Below, in pieces: positions 1-11,900 of a stretch of 64,000 nucleotides of DNA. The position numbers were made by a program, and so were the translations under genes. Within the stretch, counting starts at the first letter, position 1, and each line of letters begins with the position of its first letter. This DNA is from Craterostigma plantagineum (lineage: Eukaryota > Streptophyta > Magnoliopsida > Lamiales > Linderniaceae): the NCBI GenBank assembly GCA_027422505.1, contig JAPQWV010000005.1:18828001-18892000 (forward strand), in the 5' to 3' direction. The notes beneath the pieces were generated by a model. The model ran no database searches, was not told the DNA's origin, and saw nothing but the letters and a program-made list of their open reading frames with translations.

Positions 1-1031
1 TTTAAAGGCATTTGAGGGTCCGTCTATGAAAAGACCACATTATTTTCTTCCCAATAGTGGTCGATTAACCGCATTCCTAAAATTCGAGTGCTCATTCTAT
101 CGTGATAAAGAATAATTGCATGTAGCAGTCATACACTGTCTATTTAAACAGATATGACATCAATTGTTGTATGGCAGAAATGTGTTAATGCTGTATAACA
201 CTGAAATAGAATAACGCATATTTAATTACTGATGAAATGCATATTCAGCATGGAACAAGCATTATATAAATGTGCAATAGGCTAATAACATTCTACGCAC
301 ATGCTGAATGAATGAAGTTTTTAAACATTAGTTGTATTGTTCGGTAGGAGTTCGATTTAGTCAAGTTACTTACATATAATATAATATTTCATAACAGAAT
401 TTGTTTCATATAACCAGGTGTGACCCAGTATTAGTCTTTCCCACCTGTCTCCGTGTTATTATTATATTTCGGAATAAAAGTAATTATACAGCTCTAATAT
501 ATGTATAGGAAGTATTGAGCATGAAAAACGATTAAAGTTAATCTGCTTCATAATAGTCTTACAACTCTTACAATAGTATATGATATAATGGTTCAAGCTT
601 TTTGCAGTCATACAATGTCAGCTTTAAACAGTCATACAAATATCCATCAACGGACGCACATTCATCCTCCATGATTACATATTTAGAGTTATTTATAGAC
701 TTTCCAGTTTCATTCATGTGAACTATAGTGCAGCATAATAATATATAGAGTTCCTGCAATATTAACTGAATTAAAATAGAGTATATTAATTGCAACGTTG
801 CCAATCGTCAGATGAGAACAAAGTTGTGCAATGTTTTCACGTTGCTCAAGATATAGAAACATTATAATCCCCAAATTTCCAGAAACGTGGCCTCCCCATA
901 ACGTTTATTCATTGAAGACTTCGATTTCGGACAAATCTGCCCGATTTCAAACATTGAAAGAAATGCCAACTATCAATAGTTCTGTGTTAGTTTATTATCC
1001 TCTTCATTTAGTTGATTTTCTATATATGCAG

Positions 1032-2050
1032 GTGAAAAAAAGCTGATCAATTCTGAGTTATGGCATGCTTGTACTGGCCCATTGGTTTCCTTACCTCCCG
1101 TTGGAAGTTTAGTGGTTTATTTTCCTCAAGGTCACGGTAAGCAAGTATGTTTTTATTCTATCTATGTTTCTTGAGCTGTTAAACTCGGATGAGATTATTA
1201 GAATCTCGGATAGTTAGTCCATGTATTAGTATCTTTCGATGTTCAGGTGGCAGCTTCAATTCAGAAGGCAGCTGATGGAATCCCTAGCTATCCCAATCTT
1301 CCTTCGAAATTGATATGCATGCTCCACAACCCTACATGTATGATCACAATAATTACCCTCTGTGTACATATTTTTCTATGTGGGAAAAAAAGAGGATTTT
1401 CTCAATTTTGAAATCATACATTATATCAGGCTGATCCCGAAACTGACGAGGTGTATGCTCAGATGATGCTTCAACCTGTCAACCAGGTTTTCTTTTTTCT
1501 TTTTTCGTTTGGCATTTTTTAATCTGAATTTCTCACTGATGGTGTTGAATTTGCAACGAATGATTGACTGAAGTGTTTTCGAAACCGAACAATACAATCA
1601 AGAAACATTACTTATGTCTGATTTCGAACTTAAGCAAAGCAGACAGCCAATGGAGTTCTTCTCCAATTGGTTTTCGAAACTGAAAAGTACAATCACGCAT
1701 GGTGGCTTGGTTGTTCGATCGAATATTATAATTTTACACCTCTTTTCTTTTTCCACATTGCAATCTTTATATCAAACACAACCTAAAGGCACGACATATA
1801 TCATATCAAAGGCGACATGGTTGTTGTTGTTTGAATATTTTTGTTCCTTTGCCGTCTTTCCACATAATTTTGAAGTTTTAGTTTTGATTCTCATCATGGT
1901 TCTTTCCTTATGAAGCCTTCTGTTCTGTTCTGTTCTCCGCTAAGAGGGTTGTGTTCGAGCATTCTAACGATGGGTCTGGGATAGGTGCGGCACTCTTAGC
2001 TGCGTCTCATTCTCTGTACCTTGAAGTGGATGAGTCTTATTGAGGACGAT
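1032..2050 (+). pseudogene. auxin response factor (ARF7/19-like) N-terminal pseudogene
   Basis: Exons of an ARF B3 DNA-binding region can be read, but the gene is broken. An exon from 1032 to about 1135 follows a gcag acceptor and encodes [20 protein letters not shown] and the YFPQGH block. A second exon from 1247 encodes VAAS, DGIPSYPNLPSKLIC and MLHN. A third from about 1432 encodes ADPETDEVYAQM and LQPVN. The end of exon two lacks about 5 bases compared with family members, which shifts the frame. From 1614, LKQSRQPMEFF and a corrupted THGG segment remain, and near 1985 a scrap like the family's IG-LAAA-H motif survives. The rest of the B3 domain and all downstream domains are missing. ARFs bind auxin response elements in promoters; this copy cannot encode one. 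The subfamily is inferred from the GEKK and LKQSRQP wording. Confidence 0.8.
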
Positions 2051-2499
2051 GGAGAAAAAACGTTTTTCGAATTGTTCGATCCTTGGAAAGATGTGCTTCT
2101 GGACTGAGAGTTCTATGGCGTGTGAATTGACTTCAATTGTTTGAGATGAGATGCAATAATCTATACTATTTAGTATTTATTATCGTTTGTGGTTGGATAA
2201 TAACTTTTTTTTGGTATGTCAAATTGTATTTCCTACTTTATTCTAAACTTTTAAATGTTGTTTCGTTGGAGTAATTGTCATTTTATCCATTGATATTAGC
2301 TTTATTAGATATATCCTCCGAAATTAATGTTTTTATATCCTTAAAATTTCACAATTAAAATTTTAAATTTTAAACAAAAATTTAACATTTTAAGTTATAA
2401 ATGGCTCGAAATGTAATGTTGTATATTATTATAACATATGTGCGCATATATATATATATATAAAATACTACTTTAATAATAATCACGGACCTTTAAATG

Positions 2500-2536
<37 letters not shown>
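2500..2536. repeat. (TAA)n microsatellite
   Basis: About twelve tandem TAA units lie in AT-rich non-coding DNA, with a short (TA)n run just before them near 2448-2462. The stretch belongs to the probable Helitron-derived segment that ends at 3058. Confidence 0.95.
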
Positions 2537-3030
2537 GCGGTCGGACGAGAAGACAACCTTGGTTTTGTTTACCTTTTTCAAACGAATGGCCAAAGTGCTA
2601 TCCAACAGCCAACAAAGAATGATGTCAAGCTTCTGCTTATGAATACACCTCTTATTAAGCGGAATGACATGAGTGGGTACGGTTTTTTCCCAAATCGAAT
2701 GAAGGCTCGCCAAAATCGAGGTAGTAGAGAGCATGAATGTTGAAGAGGAATGATACGACCACAAGATCACGCCGTTAGACAACATTCATAGGTCATTCAC
2801 GGGTGAACTGCAGAAGTGAGTCCAAAAGTGGACTCTTTTCGGGTGTTCGGGTTGCTCAGTTCAATTATTTTTTATTTGAAGTTCATTCATTGACCAGATA
2901 CAAATATCTGCTTTTATATATGGTGCATCTCTATCAATTACCTCCTAGACTTCAACCTTATTACCATAACACATTTTCAGAACTCCAACTATTACCTCAT
3001 GTGAAATAAATGAACGGGAGAGAAAACAGA

Positions 3031-3058
3031 CCCGTGCATCGCACGGGGCAAAAACTAG
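3031..3058 (+). mobile_element. Helitron 3' terminus
   Basis: A perfect 7-bp stem hairpin, CCCGTGC-atc-GCACGGG (3031-3047), is followed after 7 bases by CTAG (3055-3058) and then T. This is the standard Helitron 3' end: a GC-rich hairpin, a short spacer, CTRR, and insertion before T. The 5' TC end was not located. The AT-rich DNA upstream (about 2.1-3.03 kb, no convincing gene) is probably the body of a non-autonomous copy. Confidence 0.75.
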
Positions 3059-3098
3059 TCTCTATTAATATTTGGAAGTTTCTCACTTCCATTGCAAC

Positions 3099-3653
3099 TG
3101 TTGGGGTTGAACGGTAATATTTAATTCCGGGCCAGCGGTAGTTGTATTTGGACCCCGCGACAATTTATCGGGATATTAATTAAAGTCGAAATAACACCGA
3201 AAGAACACCGAGAGTTTTACGTGGTTCGGCCAATACCGCCTACATCCACGGAGAGACAATAGTTTTACTATATTTGAGAATATTACACCGTACAAAATAA
3301 CGCTCGTGTTTAAACCCAAAAAATCGAGACCCCTTACCCACCCGGGTAATGTTTTTGTACCCACTCTCAACTACCCAGTAAAAACTACACCCGCTCTCAT
3401 CCTTCTCCATCCGGACAAGATTTTTTTTTTTTCTTTTCCCTCTCATTTCTCTCTCTCCCTCTCTCTCACTCCACCCCCTCTCTCTCTCTCGTTTTGGGGT
3501 GCATTACAAATGATAGCACCATGCCTTTATATAGGCAAGAACACAAACAAGAATCCAAGCCATAATCCGTCATTGCATGCGTCATTTAGTTGGAGAAGAG
3601 AATTTGATATTCTCCTTGACTTTTCAACCATTGAATATGAGCTGGATCCAACA
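3099..3653 (-). repeat. 3' LTR of the 3.1-5.8 kb element
   Basis: On the plus strand it runs TGTTGG to CCAACA and aligns along its length with the right-hand copy. It contains a CT-rich stretch (about 3420-3493) and a TATATAGG motif near 3529. Confidence 0.92.
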
Positions 3654-4177
3654 ATTCTCCCCCTCCAGCGATATTCGACATCTTCTCCAGAGAGCACTTC
3701 AGCGAACCCAGGAATGAGAGTATACCGTTCGTAAATACCACGAACGTTCATTGACCTTCCTTGTACCAGCTACACATAATCTGAATCAAGATTACCGGTC
3801 CTACACCACTTGATTCACTCAACGGCCAATCCTATGTGCAACTGTCAGCCGACTGACTGTACCCGTCGACTTCCGAAGAGGGACTTCGATGCAACCCCTT
3901 TCACCAGCAGGACTTCCCTTCTCACCATCGTCTGTCTTATACCACGCGCGCGGTTTTCGTGAACCCATCGAAGTCTGAGTATATTATATACCATACTCAC
4001 GTCCAGACGATACAAACCTTTGCACTCTTCTCCCTTTGGTAGGACCATTCCGCCATGTGTGATTTTCAGACTCCCCCTCCTATGAAACCCCATAGACCTG
4101 GAATCTGACTGGCTGAAGAATATTATATTCTAGCAACTTTGGGACACGTCACACCACCCAAAATTCATACCGCTCCG

Positions 4178-4490
4178 TCAACCATTTTGATCTTCCTGTT
4201 CCAACACACCGAACAACACAACGATATCCATCGGCCCATGGAGATCGAAAAAAACCGTTCGCATTTTCCGGAACGCATCAAAATATTCTCTTGAAGCAAA
4301 CTCGAATTTAATATCCTTCTTCGTGAGAACGAGCGCCATCATTAGAGACCGTGAGAACGTCTCCAAGATAAACCGTGTGCTACCTCCGTTGTGGAATTTT
4401 CCTAGCCGCTTGTCCTTCTTCCTCCAAGTTGGACAATTTCTCTTTACGTGTCCCGGCTCACCACACTGTAGCATCACATGCCCTTTCCGC
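4178..4490 (-). pseudogene. gag zinc-knuckle remnant
   Basis: The minus-strand reading contains CGEPGHVKRNC, the second half of a CCHC zinc knuckle typical of copia gag nucleocapsid. The first cysteine falls in another frame because one base is missing just upstream. Downstream readable residues resemble the gag/protease junction but shift frame again. It is non-functional and lies inside the non-autonomous LTR element. The remainder of the interior (3654-4177 and 4491-5216) shows no readable domain. Confidence 0.6.
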
Positions 4491-5231
4491 CACCTGGATT
4501 TAGACCTGCTGTTGTCCCCAAATCCCTTGGCGTATCACCTTCCTCTATGATTCACTCTGAAAAATAGCCAACACCCGGCTATCACCAAAATTTGACCGCC
4601 TTCTCTTTTCATGCTCCAAAAAGAGTTGACTCCACCATCCACCGTCTCGTATCAGATGGTTGTGATCAAATTATTATCCGAATCAGGAAGCGAGGTAAGA
4701 AGTAACAGGGCCTTACTTCTTCCTCTTTCGACACATCTTGACCCCAAAATTTCCGTCATTTACTCCGACTTTTCCTCATCTCCCATCAAAGCTTATCACC
4801 CAGCCTCGACAAACGAGCACATCATTCACTCTTCTCTGCCGTAGAGTGAAACCTCCCGCATCAGCATATTATCGCGCTTTGCTGTCATCCGTCGCTATTA
4901 TCCTTGCAGAGATTCAACAGTCCGGCCCAAATAGTACTGATCAGATATTTCCCAAGAAAGGCTAACGACCTGCCTCACAGCACTATTGCCATAACTGGCC
5001 AAAACTCCACCGCCGCAGAAGCTCCGCCCGACACCGAGCATCCTATCAACGATAACCATCTTGTACCATTATTTCTTCAGTACAAGGCATCACCTCGTTG
5101 AACCTCGCTCTAACACTGGCTCCCCCCGATCGATGATTCCTTCTGATATCTTTTCTGATGTGGAAGATCAGACACAGCTGCAACCACAGAGCATACTCAG
5201 AATACCAGTAGGGTTTGGCTCTGATACCACT

Positions 5232-5793
5232 TCTTGGGGTTGAACGGTAATATTTAATTCCGGGCCAGCGGTAGTTATATTTGGACCCCGCGACAATTTA
5301 TCGGGATATTAATTAAAGTCGAAATAACACCGAAAGAACACCGAGATTTTTACGTGGTTCGGCCAATACCGCCTACATCCACGGAGAGACAATAGTTTTA
5401 CTATATTTGAGAATATTACACCGTACAAAATAACGCTCGTGTTTAAACCCAAAAAATCGAGACCCCTTACCCACCCGGGTAATGTTTTTGTACCCACTCT
5501 CAACTACCCAGTAAAAACTACACCCGCTCTCATCCTTCTCCATCCGGACAAGATTTTCTTTTTTTTTTTCTTTCCCTCTCATTTCTCTCTCTCCCTCTCT
5601 CTCACTCCACCCCCTCTCTCTCTCTCTCTCGTTTTGGGGTGCATTACAAATGATAGCACCATGCCTTTATATAGGCAAGAACACAAACAAGAATCCAAGC
5701 CATAATCCGTCATTGCATGCGTCATTTAGTTGGAGAAGAGAATTTGATATTCTCCTTGACTTTTCAACCATTGAATATGAGCTGGATCCAACA
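5232..5793 (-). repeat. 5' LTR of the 3.1-5.8 kb element
   Basis: This is the second LTR copy. The inner terminal dinucleotide is TC instead of TG on the plus strand. Its CT-dinucleotide and T runs are slightly longer than in the left copy. The primer-binding site abuts it on the inner side. Confidence 0.92.
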
Positions 5794-5798
5794 GCAAC

Positions 5799-6713
5799 CC
5801 ATCACCAAGACCCTAAAACCCCATTGTTTTCGGCGTATACAAACATAATAATTTCGCCGCTTCGTATCGAATAGTCGGTTAAGAATTTGTTCCATCCTTC
5901 CGTAAAATAATACGATTCGGCTCTCCTTAGAACCCTAATCGGCCAACAATTTCCATGTTTGTCCCTCACCGTTATACGATTGGGAAGGCTAAACCCGATA
6001 GGGGGAAGCTGCTGAACGAATCAAAAATTCGAGAAAAAAAATGCGTTAATAACGTGTTTCGAAAAAGCGCATTCAATTTATTCAAATAATAAAAAAAATA
6101 AGTAAGTAAATGGAGTATACCATGTATAAAGCGTTGGTCTCAAGGTGGAAAGTTCTAGAAAATACAATAGGACAAGCCATTTTTCATAACAACTTTTATC
6201 TGTATAAAATTATTATGTGATCTTTATATGGCGGAGGAGACGAGCTGGTAAGAGAATACCATTGGTACCACTGCTGCTTTAAATAGCTCTCCTTAGCAAA
6301 ATTCATAAATTTTCTACCAAATAAATTCAGATTTTATATGCTGGGAATTTCTAAATTGGAGGGATGACGATTAATGTTATACTAGGATGAGTCCTCGTAT
6401 ATTTATTATTATGTAGAAGTATAATGTCAGCTATGTTATTTCAGTTAAAAAAAATCCTTGACTTCTTTTTTTCTATAATTTGATTCATGTAATCTCTTTA
6501 AGATATAAAATGTATGGAACATAAATGTCGTAATGTAGACCTTATCCAAGTACAGTTGTTTAATCACATTGGTCAGCTTTACCATTCAATTAAAAATCCT
6601 GACTTCTTTTCATCGTAATTTAATTCATGTAATAATCTCTTTAAGATTGAAAAGTAGAAAAGCATGAAATATTGATGTAATTAGTAAATGTTATGCGATG
6701 AACTCATTTGTAA
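5799..6713. other. AT-rich intergenic DNA, no gene seen
   Basis: I see no long open frame, RNA gene or clear repeat boundary between the LTR element and the next LINE-like remnant. Several homopolymer A and T runs are present. Confidence 0.6.
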
Positions 6714-7195
6714 TTTTTTTTTTCAATCGATAACTTGCTATTGCCATTCATAAACAAAGTACAAACGTGCTAAATAGCACAAAGAGCCGTTTGGTCGCAT
6801 TGTGCCAAACGGAATACAAGTCCTCAAAAAGAGGAAAGAAAGCCCCACAAAGGGGCACAACACTCCCACATGGGGAGAAAAAAGTCCACAAGGGACAAAA
6901 ATTGACAGAAAACAAACCCATTATCTAGGACCAAGAACTAAAGAACCTATAACGGACAAAGCTATTAAGCTAAATCCACGATACTCTTTACTTTCTTATG
7001 CTTCGACTTCTGGGTTTTGTCTTCATCGGACTGAAAGCTTCACAAGGGAGAAAAGAGCTCCTAACGCAAGGGTCAAGAGAAACGAGCTCCACATGTGAGA
7101 CTCATGAATGGTTGGTGGTGGTGGGTGACGACCAGCGAGGCGGAGACAGTGGCGACGAGGCAGAGGCGGCGACAGCGAGGCGGAGGTAGTCAGAA
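6714..7195 (-). mobile_element. LINE-like non-autonomous element, copy A
   Basis: Read on the minus strand, it starts in a GC-rich CCGCCTC-type region. It passes a segment with GATGAAGACAA and a TTAGCTTAATAGC block, then short degenerate repeats of the CCCTTGTGG / CCCATGTGGG type, and ends in an A tract (the T run at 6714-6723). The same order of blocks occurs in the element at 15842-16603, and the tail recurs at 48735-48935. No reverse transcriptase is present. I could not find a target duplication, so the outer limits are approximate. Confidence 0.55.
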
Positions 7196-7221
7196 CTAGT
7201 GTTTTCAATGCATGTGCTACC

Positions 7222-7759
7222 CATGATCGTTTAAACCGGACCGGACTGGCCGGTTTCGGACGGTTCCGACCGGACCGGTCGAAAATCCGGTCCGGTCCTG
7301 GTCCGGTCCATATTTAATTTAAATCAAAAAGAGAAAAACCAGAAAAATATAAAAAGAAAAGTAAATAAGTTTTATGTAACACAAAATGGGCCTAGCCTAG
7401 TGGTACTAACCATTTAAGTTTCTTGTTGCATTTGGTGGTTCGATTCCCACAAATCCCATTTAAATCATATTTTATAATTACCTTTTTGATCCTTAAATTT
7501 ATAAATTTCATTTTTGACACAGTTTATGATTAATTATTAATATCTCTAGACATTTTACATTTGATTTATTGAACCACCCAATTTATAAACCATAATTGTG
7601 TTTTACTTACACTATTTCATTGATTGATAAGTTATTTTTATTATTTCTTTTTGGACCGGTTTTACTCCGGTTCAATTCCGGTTTTATACCGGTTAAACAA
7701 CTAAACTTTAAACCACTAAAATTTTCGGTCCGGTTCAAAAACTCGTTTTCAGTACCTTG
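7222..7759. mobile_element. hAT-type MITE (CCGGACCGG family)
   Basis: The exact 8-bp duplication GTGCTACC flanks it (7214-7221 and 7760-7767). Its ends carry imperfect inverted repeats rich in CCGG and AACCGG: CATGATCGTTTAAACCGG at the left and the complement of CAAGGTACTGAAAACG at the right. It has no coding capacity. It is related in end sequence to the copy at 33240-33613. Confidence 0.8.
7388..7457 (+). other. tRNA-like / SINE-like sequence with pol III A and B boxes
   Basis: TAGCCTAGTGG (7393-7403) fits an A box, and GGTTCGATTCCC (7437-7448) is a textbook B box at tRNA-like spacing. The would-be acceptor arms pair only at their outer GGG/CCC, so this is not a functional tRNA gene. It looks like a tRNA-derived SINE head or tRNA relic captured inside the MITE at 7222-7759. 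Confidence 0.5.
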
Positions 7760-7986
7760 GTGCTACCATCTAAATAAATAAAATATTTGAAATACATGAT
7801 TTGATAATCCAAGTTTAAATTTGTTTAATATTTTAAAGACAGTAATTAAGATGATTTTTTTGTGGTGTAATGTTTCATATAATAGTGTTTAAATAAGTAA
7901 TTTCAAATTATATTCCCTAACGACAAAATTGGTATTATTAAAATGAAATTCACACATCAAATAGCAGTTACTGTGGTACTCTTAGA

Positions 7987-8400
7987 TAGACCCGTCAATT
8001 CGGCCCGTGGCCCGCGGGCCGACCCGCCCCGCCCCCAAAAAGGGCGGGTTGGGCTGCAATGCTGGCTGGCCCAGCCAGTTTTATTAAATTATATATATTA
8101 TATATTTTATATCATATTTAAAATATATTAATTTAATAGCTAATGATTCATTAATTATACCATAATTAATGACACATATATTTATAAATATATAATTAAT
8201 ACGTTGCTTATCCATAATTTATTAATAAATACCTTAATTAACTAAAACTAATTAATAAATTAAATTGTAAAATAAAAATAAACAAAAATTAATAATTTTT
8301 CTAGGCGGGCGGGCCTGGCCCGCCGCGGACCGTCCCCATTTTATAGGCCCACCAGATGGCGGGCGGCGGGCCAACCCGGCCCGCCATTTTGACAGGTCTA
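7987..8400. mobile_element. hAT-type MITE (GGCCCGCGG family)
   Basis: The ends are TAGACCCGTCAATTCGGCCC and the complement of TAGACCTGTCAAAATGGCGG. Flanking octamers CTCTTAGA and ATCCTAGA match at 6 of 8 positions, consistent with an aged 8-bp target duplication. GC-rich subterminal repeats surround an AT-rich core. Confidence 0.75.
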
Positions 8401-8948
8401 ATCCTAGATAAGCCATAAAAATTTGTATTTAGTAAACAATATAAGAAAGTAATTTTATGTTTAATATTTGAGAAACATGCCTATTAAAGCAAATTAATAA
8501 TATTATTATAAAGATCTTTATCTACATTTATCTGGGCTTCGACTTTCTGTTTCGAAACAACTTATCAATCTGTAAAGTTAACACCCCATCATAGCAGTGA
8601 GACTAAATACTATCCTTGTCCACAGAATATCAATATCGTCAAATAGTGTAAAGTAAACTTGCACCCTTAACCTCCACATAGAGAAACTCGACTTACCTAA
8701 CCAAAATATAAAAAAAAAAGAAAAAAAAAAAAAAAACAATCAGATTTTTACTTCAAAGAGTCCTCGTAATGTAATAGCAATAACAATCTTATACGAACCA
8801 AAACTAAATTTCCTTAAAACGTACAAACTGTGTAAAATTAAAAAGAGTACTATTGTGAAGAGGAAATACCAATACAAAAAGCATTTTTAACTCTGCGAAA
8901 GAAACAAAGCTAGGCCGCCGTACACTTACATCACTTTTCGTAGATGCT

Positions 8949-11900
8949 TCAAGAATCGGACGCAATATCCTCAGGCTCGAGCTTTCCGAATATTCTAAGG
9001 TTTCGATCCGAGGATCCAACGGCTATGTATTTCGCATCAGGCCCAAATTTCAGACAATTTATTTTACCTGCAAACGAAGGAATTAAACAAACTTTGAGCA
9101 AAGACTTAGAGATGGGCCAACACATTCATGGATTCTGCTACAGAAACGTATGCCGCGCTATACAAAGAAGTTCTTTAATGTAATATATAATATGCTCAAA
9201 AACAAAAGAAAGAGAGAGTGATATCACCTGTGCCAGACAAATCAGGGAATGTTTTGATACAATTCCACTCAGACTTGACATTGGCGACTTCATGGACTCT
9301 GCGATATACAGTAAGTTGAATGACTTTTCGGAACCAACTATTGATGATGACAGAAGTTTCTTATTTAGTAAGTTCAGTCACCTAATATCTGAGCCTCCTA
9401 ATGCAAGGTAGCTTCCAGTGTGGTCGAAATCAGCTGCATACAATAATAGAGGACAGTCACGAGGTAATATGTTAGTATGCAATATGCATGTATATCAGCA
9501 GCTCAGTAAATGAAAAACTGCGTAAAAATTGGTTGAACCCTCAGATGTTTGTTGCAGAAACTTCTCATGGAACGGTGGGTAAATGAGAACAGAAACCCAG
9601 TGCGATTTTTTCCAAATTATATAGTTATAAAATGCTGTAGAATAAAGTAAGGTGACAGATCGATCACCTGTCTGTGTTGAAGTATTTTCATCATAAGGCG
9701 AAATAGTCCTGAAGTTCCTCACTTTACGCAGATCCCAAAGCTTAACCCCATCTTGCGCTGCAGTCTGAAATGTCGAAACAATGAAAATCATGAGATCGAA
9801 ATCTTAGATGTGTCAATAAATTAATTGTTCGCTTCAGCAATGAAATGAAGGCCCACCGCTAGGAAGTAACCATTCTCTGAAAATGAGATGGCAGTGACTG
9901 GCCCGGTATGACCCTCGCATGTTGCAACATTTGCCTGTGCATTACCACAAAATTCGGATATTGTTACAAGATTGAACTATCAAAATAAAGAGAAAGAATA
10001 CATTTGAAGGGCTAATGGTACAATACGCACCTGAGATTTTACATCCCAAATCCTAACTTCAGCCCCAGAGGTACCAGTTCCGAGGATAAGCCCATCGGGA
10101 TGAAAAGCTGCAGATGTGTAGCCTTCAGAAGACCCTGAAGTATCTTCGACCTACAGAAACCTAATAAATTAGGTGCCTTACAAAGACATAAGAAAGAAAA
10201 ATGCTTAGCTAGATGTAGGTCAACTGCGGAAATACGAAGGCGTCAGTACCTGGGATAGGCATACACCAGAAGCAAGATCGTAGAAACACCAAGTGTGGTC
10301 AAGAGAAGCACTGACAAAATACCTGTTCGTAGCATGAATCGTAACTGCTTGGACCTGTCAGAAATTAAGGTTATTAGGTGTTAGCGAAAGCTAAAACCAT
10401 AGAGAGACTAAGACATATAATGTTCTCATTAATGGTAAAAATAATATTTCGCAGGTCTAGAGTCCAGTTGAAATAAATACCAAACGAATAAATAAATAAA
10501 AAATCTCAGAATGTTACTGATAAAGATAAAGGTCAACAGGATGCCATTATACGCAGGTTCAACTTTGAACTTAAATATCATCATTAAATCATGGAAGCAT
10601 AGTATTTTTCCCAGGTACAGTAACGTTTGTCCGGCGATAACCGTTTAGCACGGGACTAAGTAAAGTTTGAAGTTTGTGAACAGATAACTACCTCTGCTGT
10701 GTGGTCCTTCAAAATGTGCTTACAACTATAGTCTCCTTCAAATCCTTGCCATACACGCACAGTCTGCAAACAAAAGGGTAGCATACTATTGGGAAGCAAA
10801 TAACTGATCAAATATGGTATAATCACATGAACAAAACAATTTTACCAGCCATTATACATATAAACATAAACAAATGAAGGAACCAGTCTAGAATATCAGA
10901 AGTTCGTAACATATGATTAATTGTGACGCAATAAAACCCCACAATGGGCGCCACAAAATCAATCATTATAGGAGAAAAACATTGGGAAAGAAGTAATAAA
11001 TTATGTTCCTATCAAGACTCAAGAGGACTAATAGACCTTATCAGCAGATCCAGTAACCAAAAATTGACCATCCGCTGCAAATTTAACACTTGTAACCTGT
11101 GCACGAACAGAAAATGCCGACCATGTTCAATGTACATGTAGATGTCGATAGAAGTAAAGTAACACAGGAAAATAAGTATAGTGACATAGATATCATGACA
11201 TTTTGTCTACCTTCTTTGTGTGACCACTGAGAGTAGATACTGCTTGGCCTGAAGGTTTATCAAAGACTACTACATTTGCATCCGCCCCAGCAGTAGCGAT
11301 TAGATCCTTAAGATACAGTAATTCATGACAACAAAAAATTTGTACGTGTAAGGACTGAATACAAGCCCTGATTACTATACAACATTAAAAATGGAAAATT
11401 ACAATGGTAACAATTAAGAATTTTCAACTAATCAACATAGAGGACGGTCAAGAATGGCATCGATGTTTAACAATTTCGGGGCAGAAAAGTTTTCGCGAAA
11501 AAAAAAAAAGGATATCATTTCATCCAAACACATGCAATAAACATCAAAACGCAAGCATTCCATTAAGAAAAATTTATCACCTCATAGGTGCAACTATTTA
11601 TATCCAACACATTAGTTAAGTTCAAAGGATGACACCAATTAATCGTAGATTCAGAGCATGGTCACAACTGTGTATGACTAAAATATTGTATACATCCACC
11701 AAACTGATTGATAATAACCGATTCGTCGGAATGCTGGAGCAAAACATAGCGTTTATCATACCTTAGCGAGCAGGATGTCGAGAGACAGTATCCCAGGTTT
11801 GTTTGTCCGATGAAGAGGATTAACAGTAAGCTGAGTATATCGCGCTATATCATCAATAGAAGCCAACGTTGAAGGTATCTGGTCGATCACATATAAATAA

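Larger units (their letters stand above)
3099..5793 (-). mobile_element. non-autonomous copia-type LTR retrotransposon, young insertion
   Basis: Two nearly identical LTRs (3099-3653 and 5232-5793) flank 1.58 kb. The 5-bp target duplication GCAAC is present at 3094-3098 and 5794-5798. The element reads on the minus strand. Next to the right LTR, the plus strand carries the complement of the initiator-Met tRNA primer site (minus-strand TGGTATCAGAGCC, around 5217-5229). Next to the left LTR is a purine tract (minus-strand GGAGGGGGAG, around 3656-3668). The interior has only a frameshifted gag zinc-knuckle remnant and no integrase or reverse transcriptase, so it must have moved using enzymes from another element. 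Outside the pyrimidine-rich runs, only about three base differences separate the LTRs, which suggests recent insertion. Confidence 0.92.

Noticed and set aside
3240..3734. Open frames inside the LTRs, duplicated at 5373-5874
   Set aside because: They lie wholly in LTR sequence and recur in the second LTR at the same positions; CT-rich tracts keep frames open.
7388..7457. Functional tRNA gene
   Set aside because: Only the outer GGG/CCC of the acceptor arm pairs, and no convincing anticodon stem could be formed.
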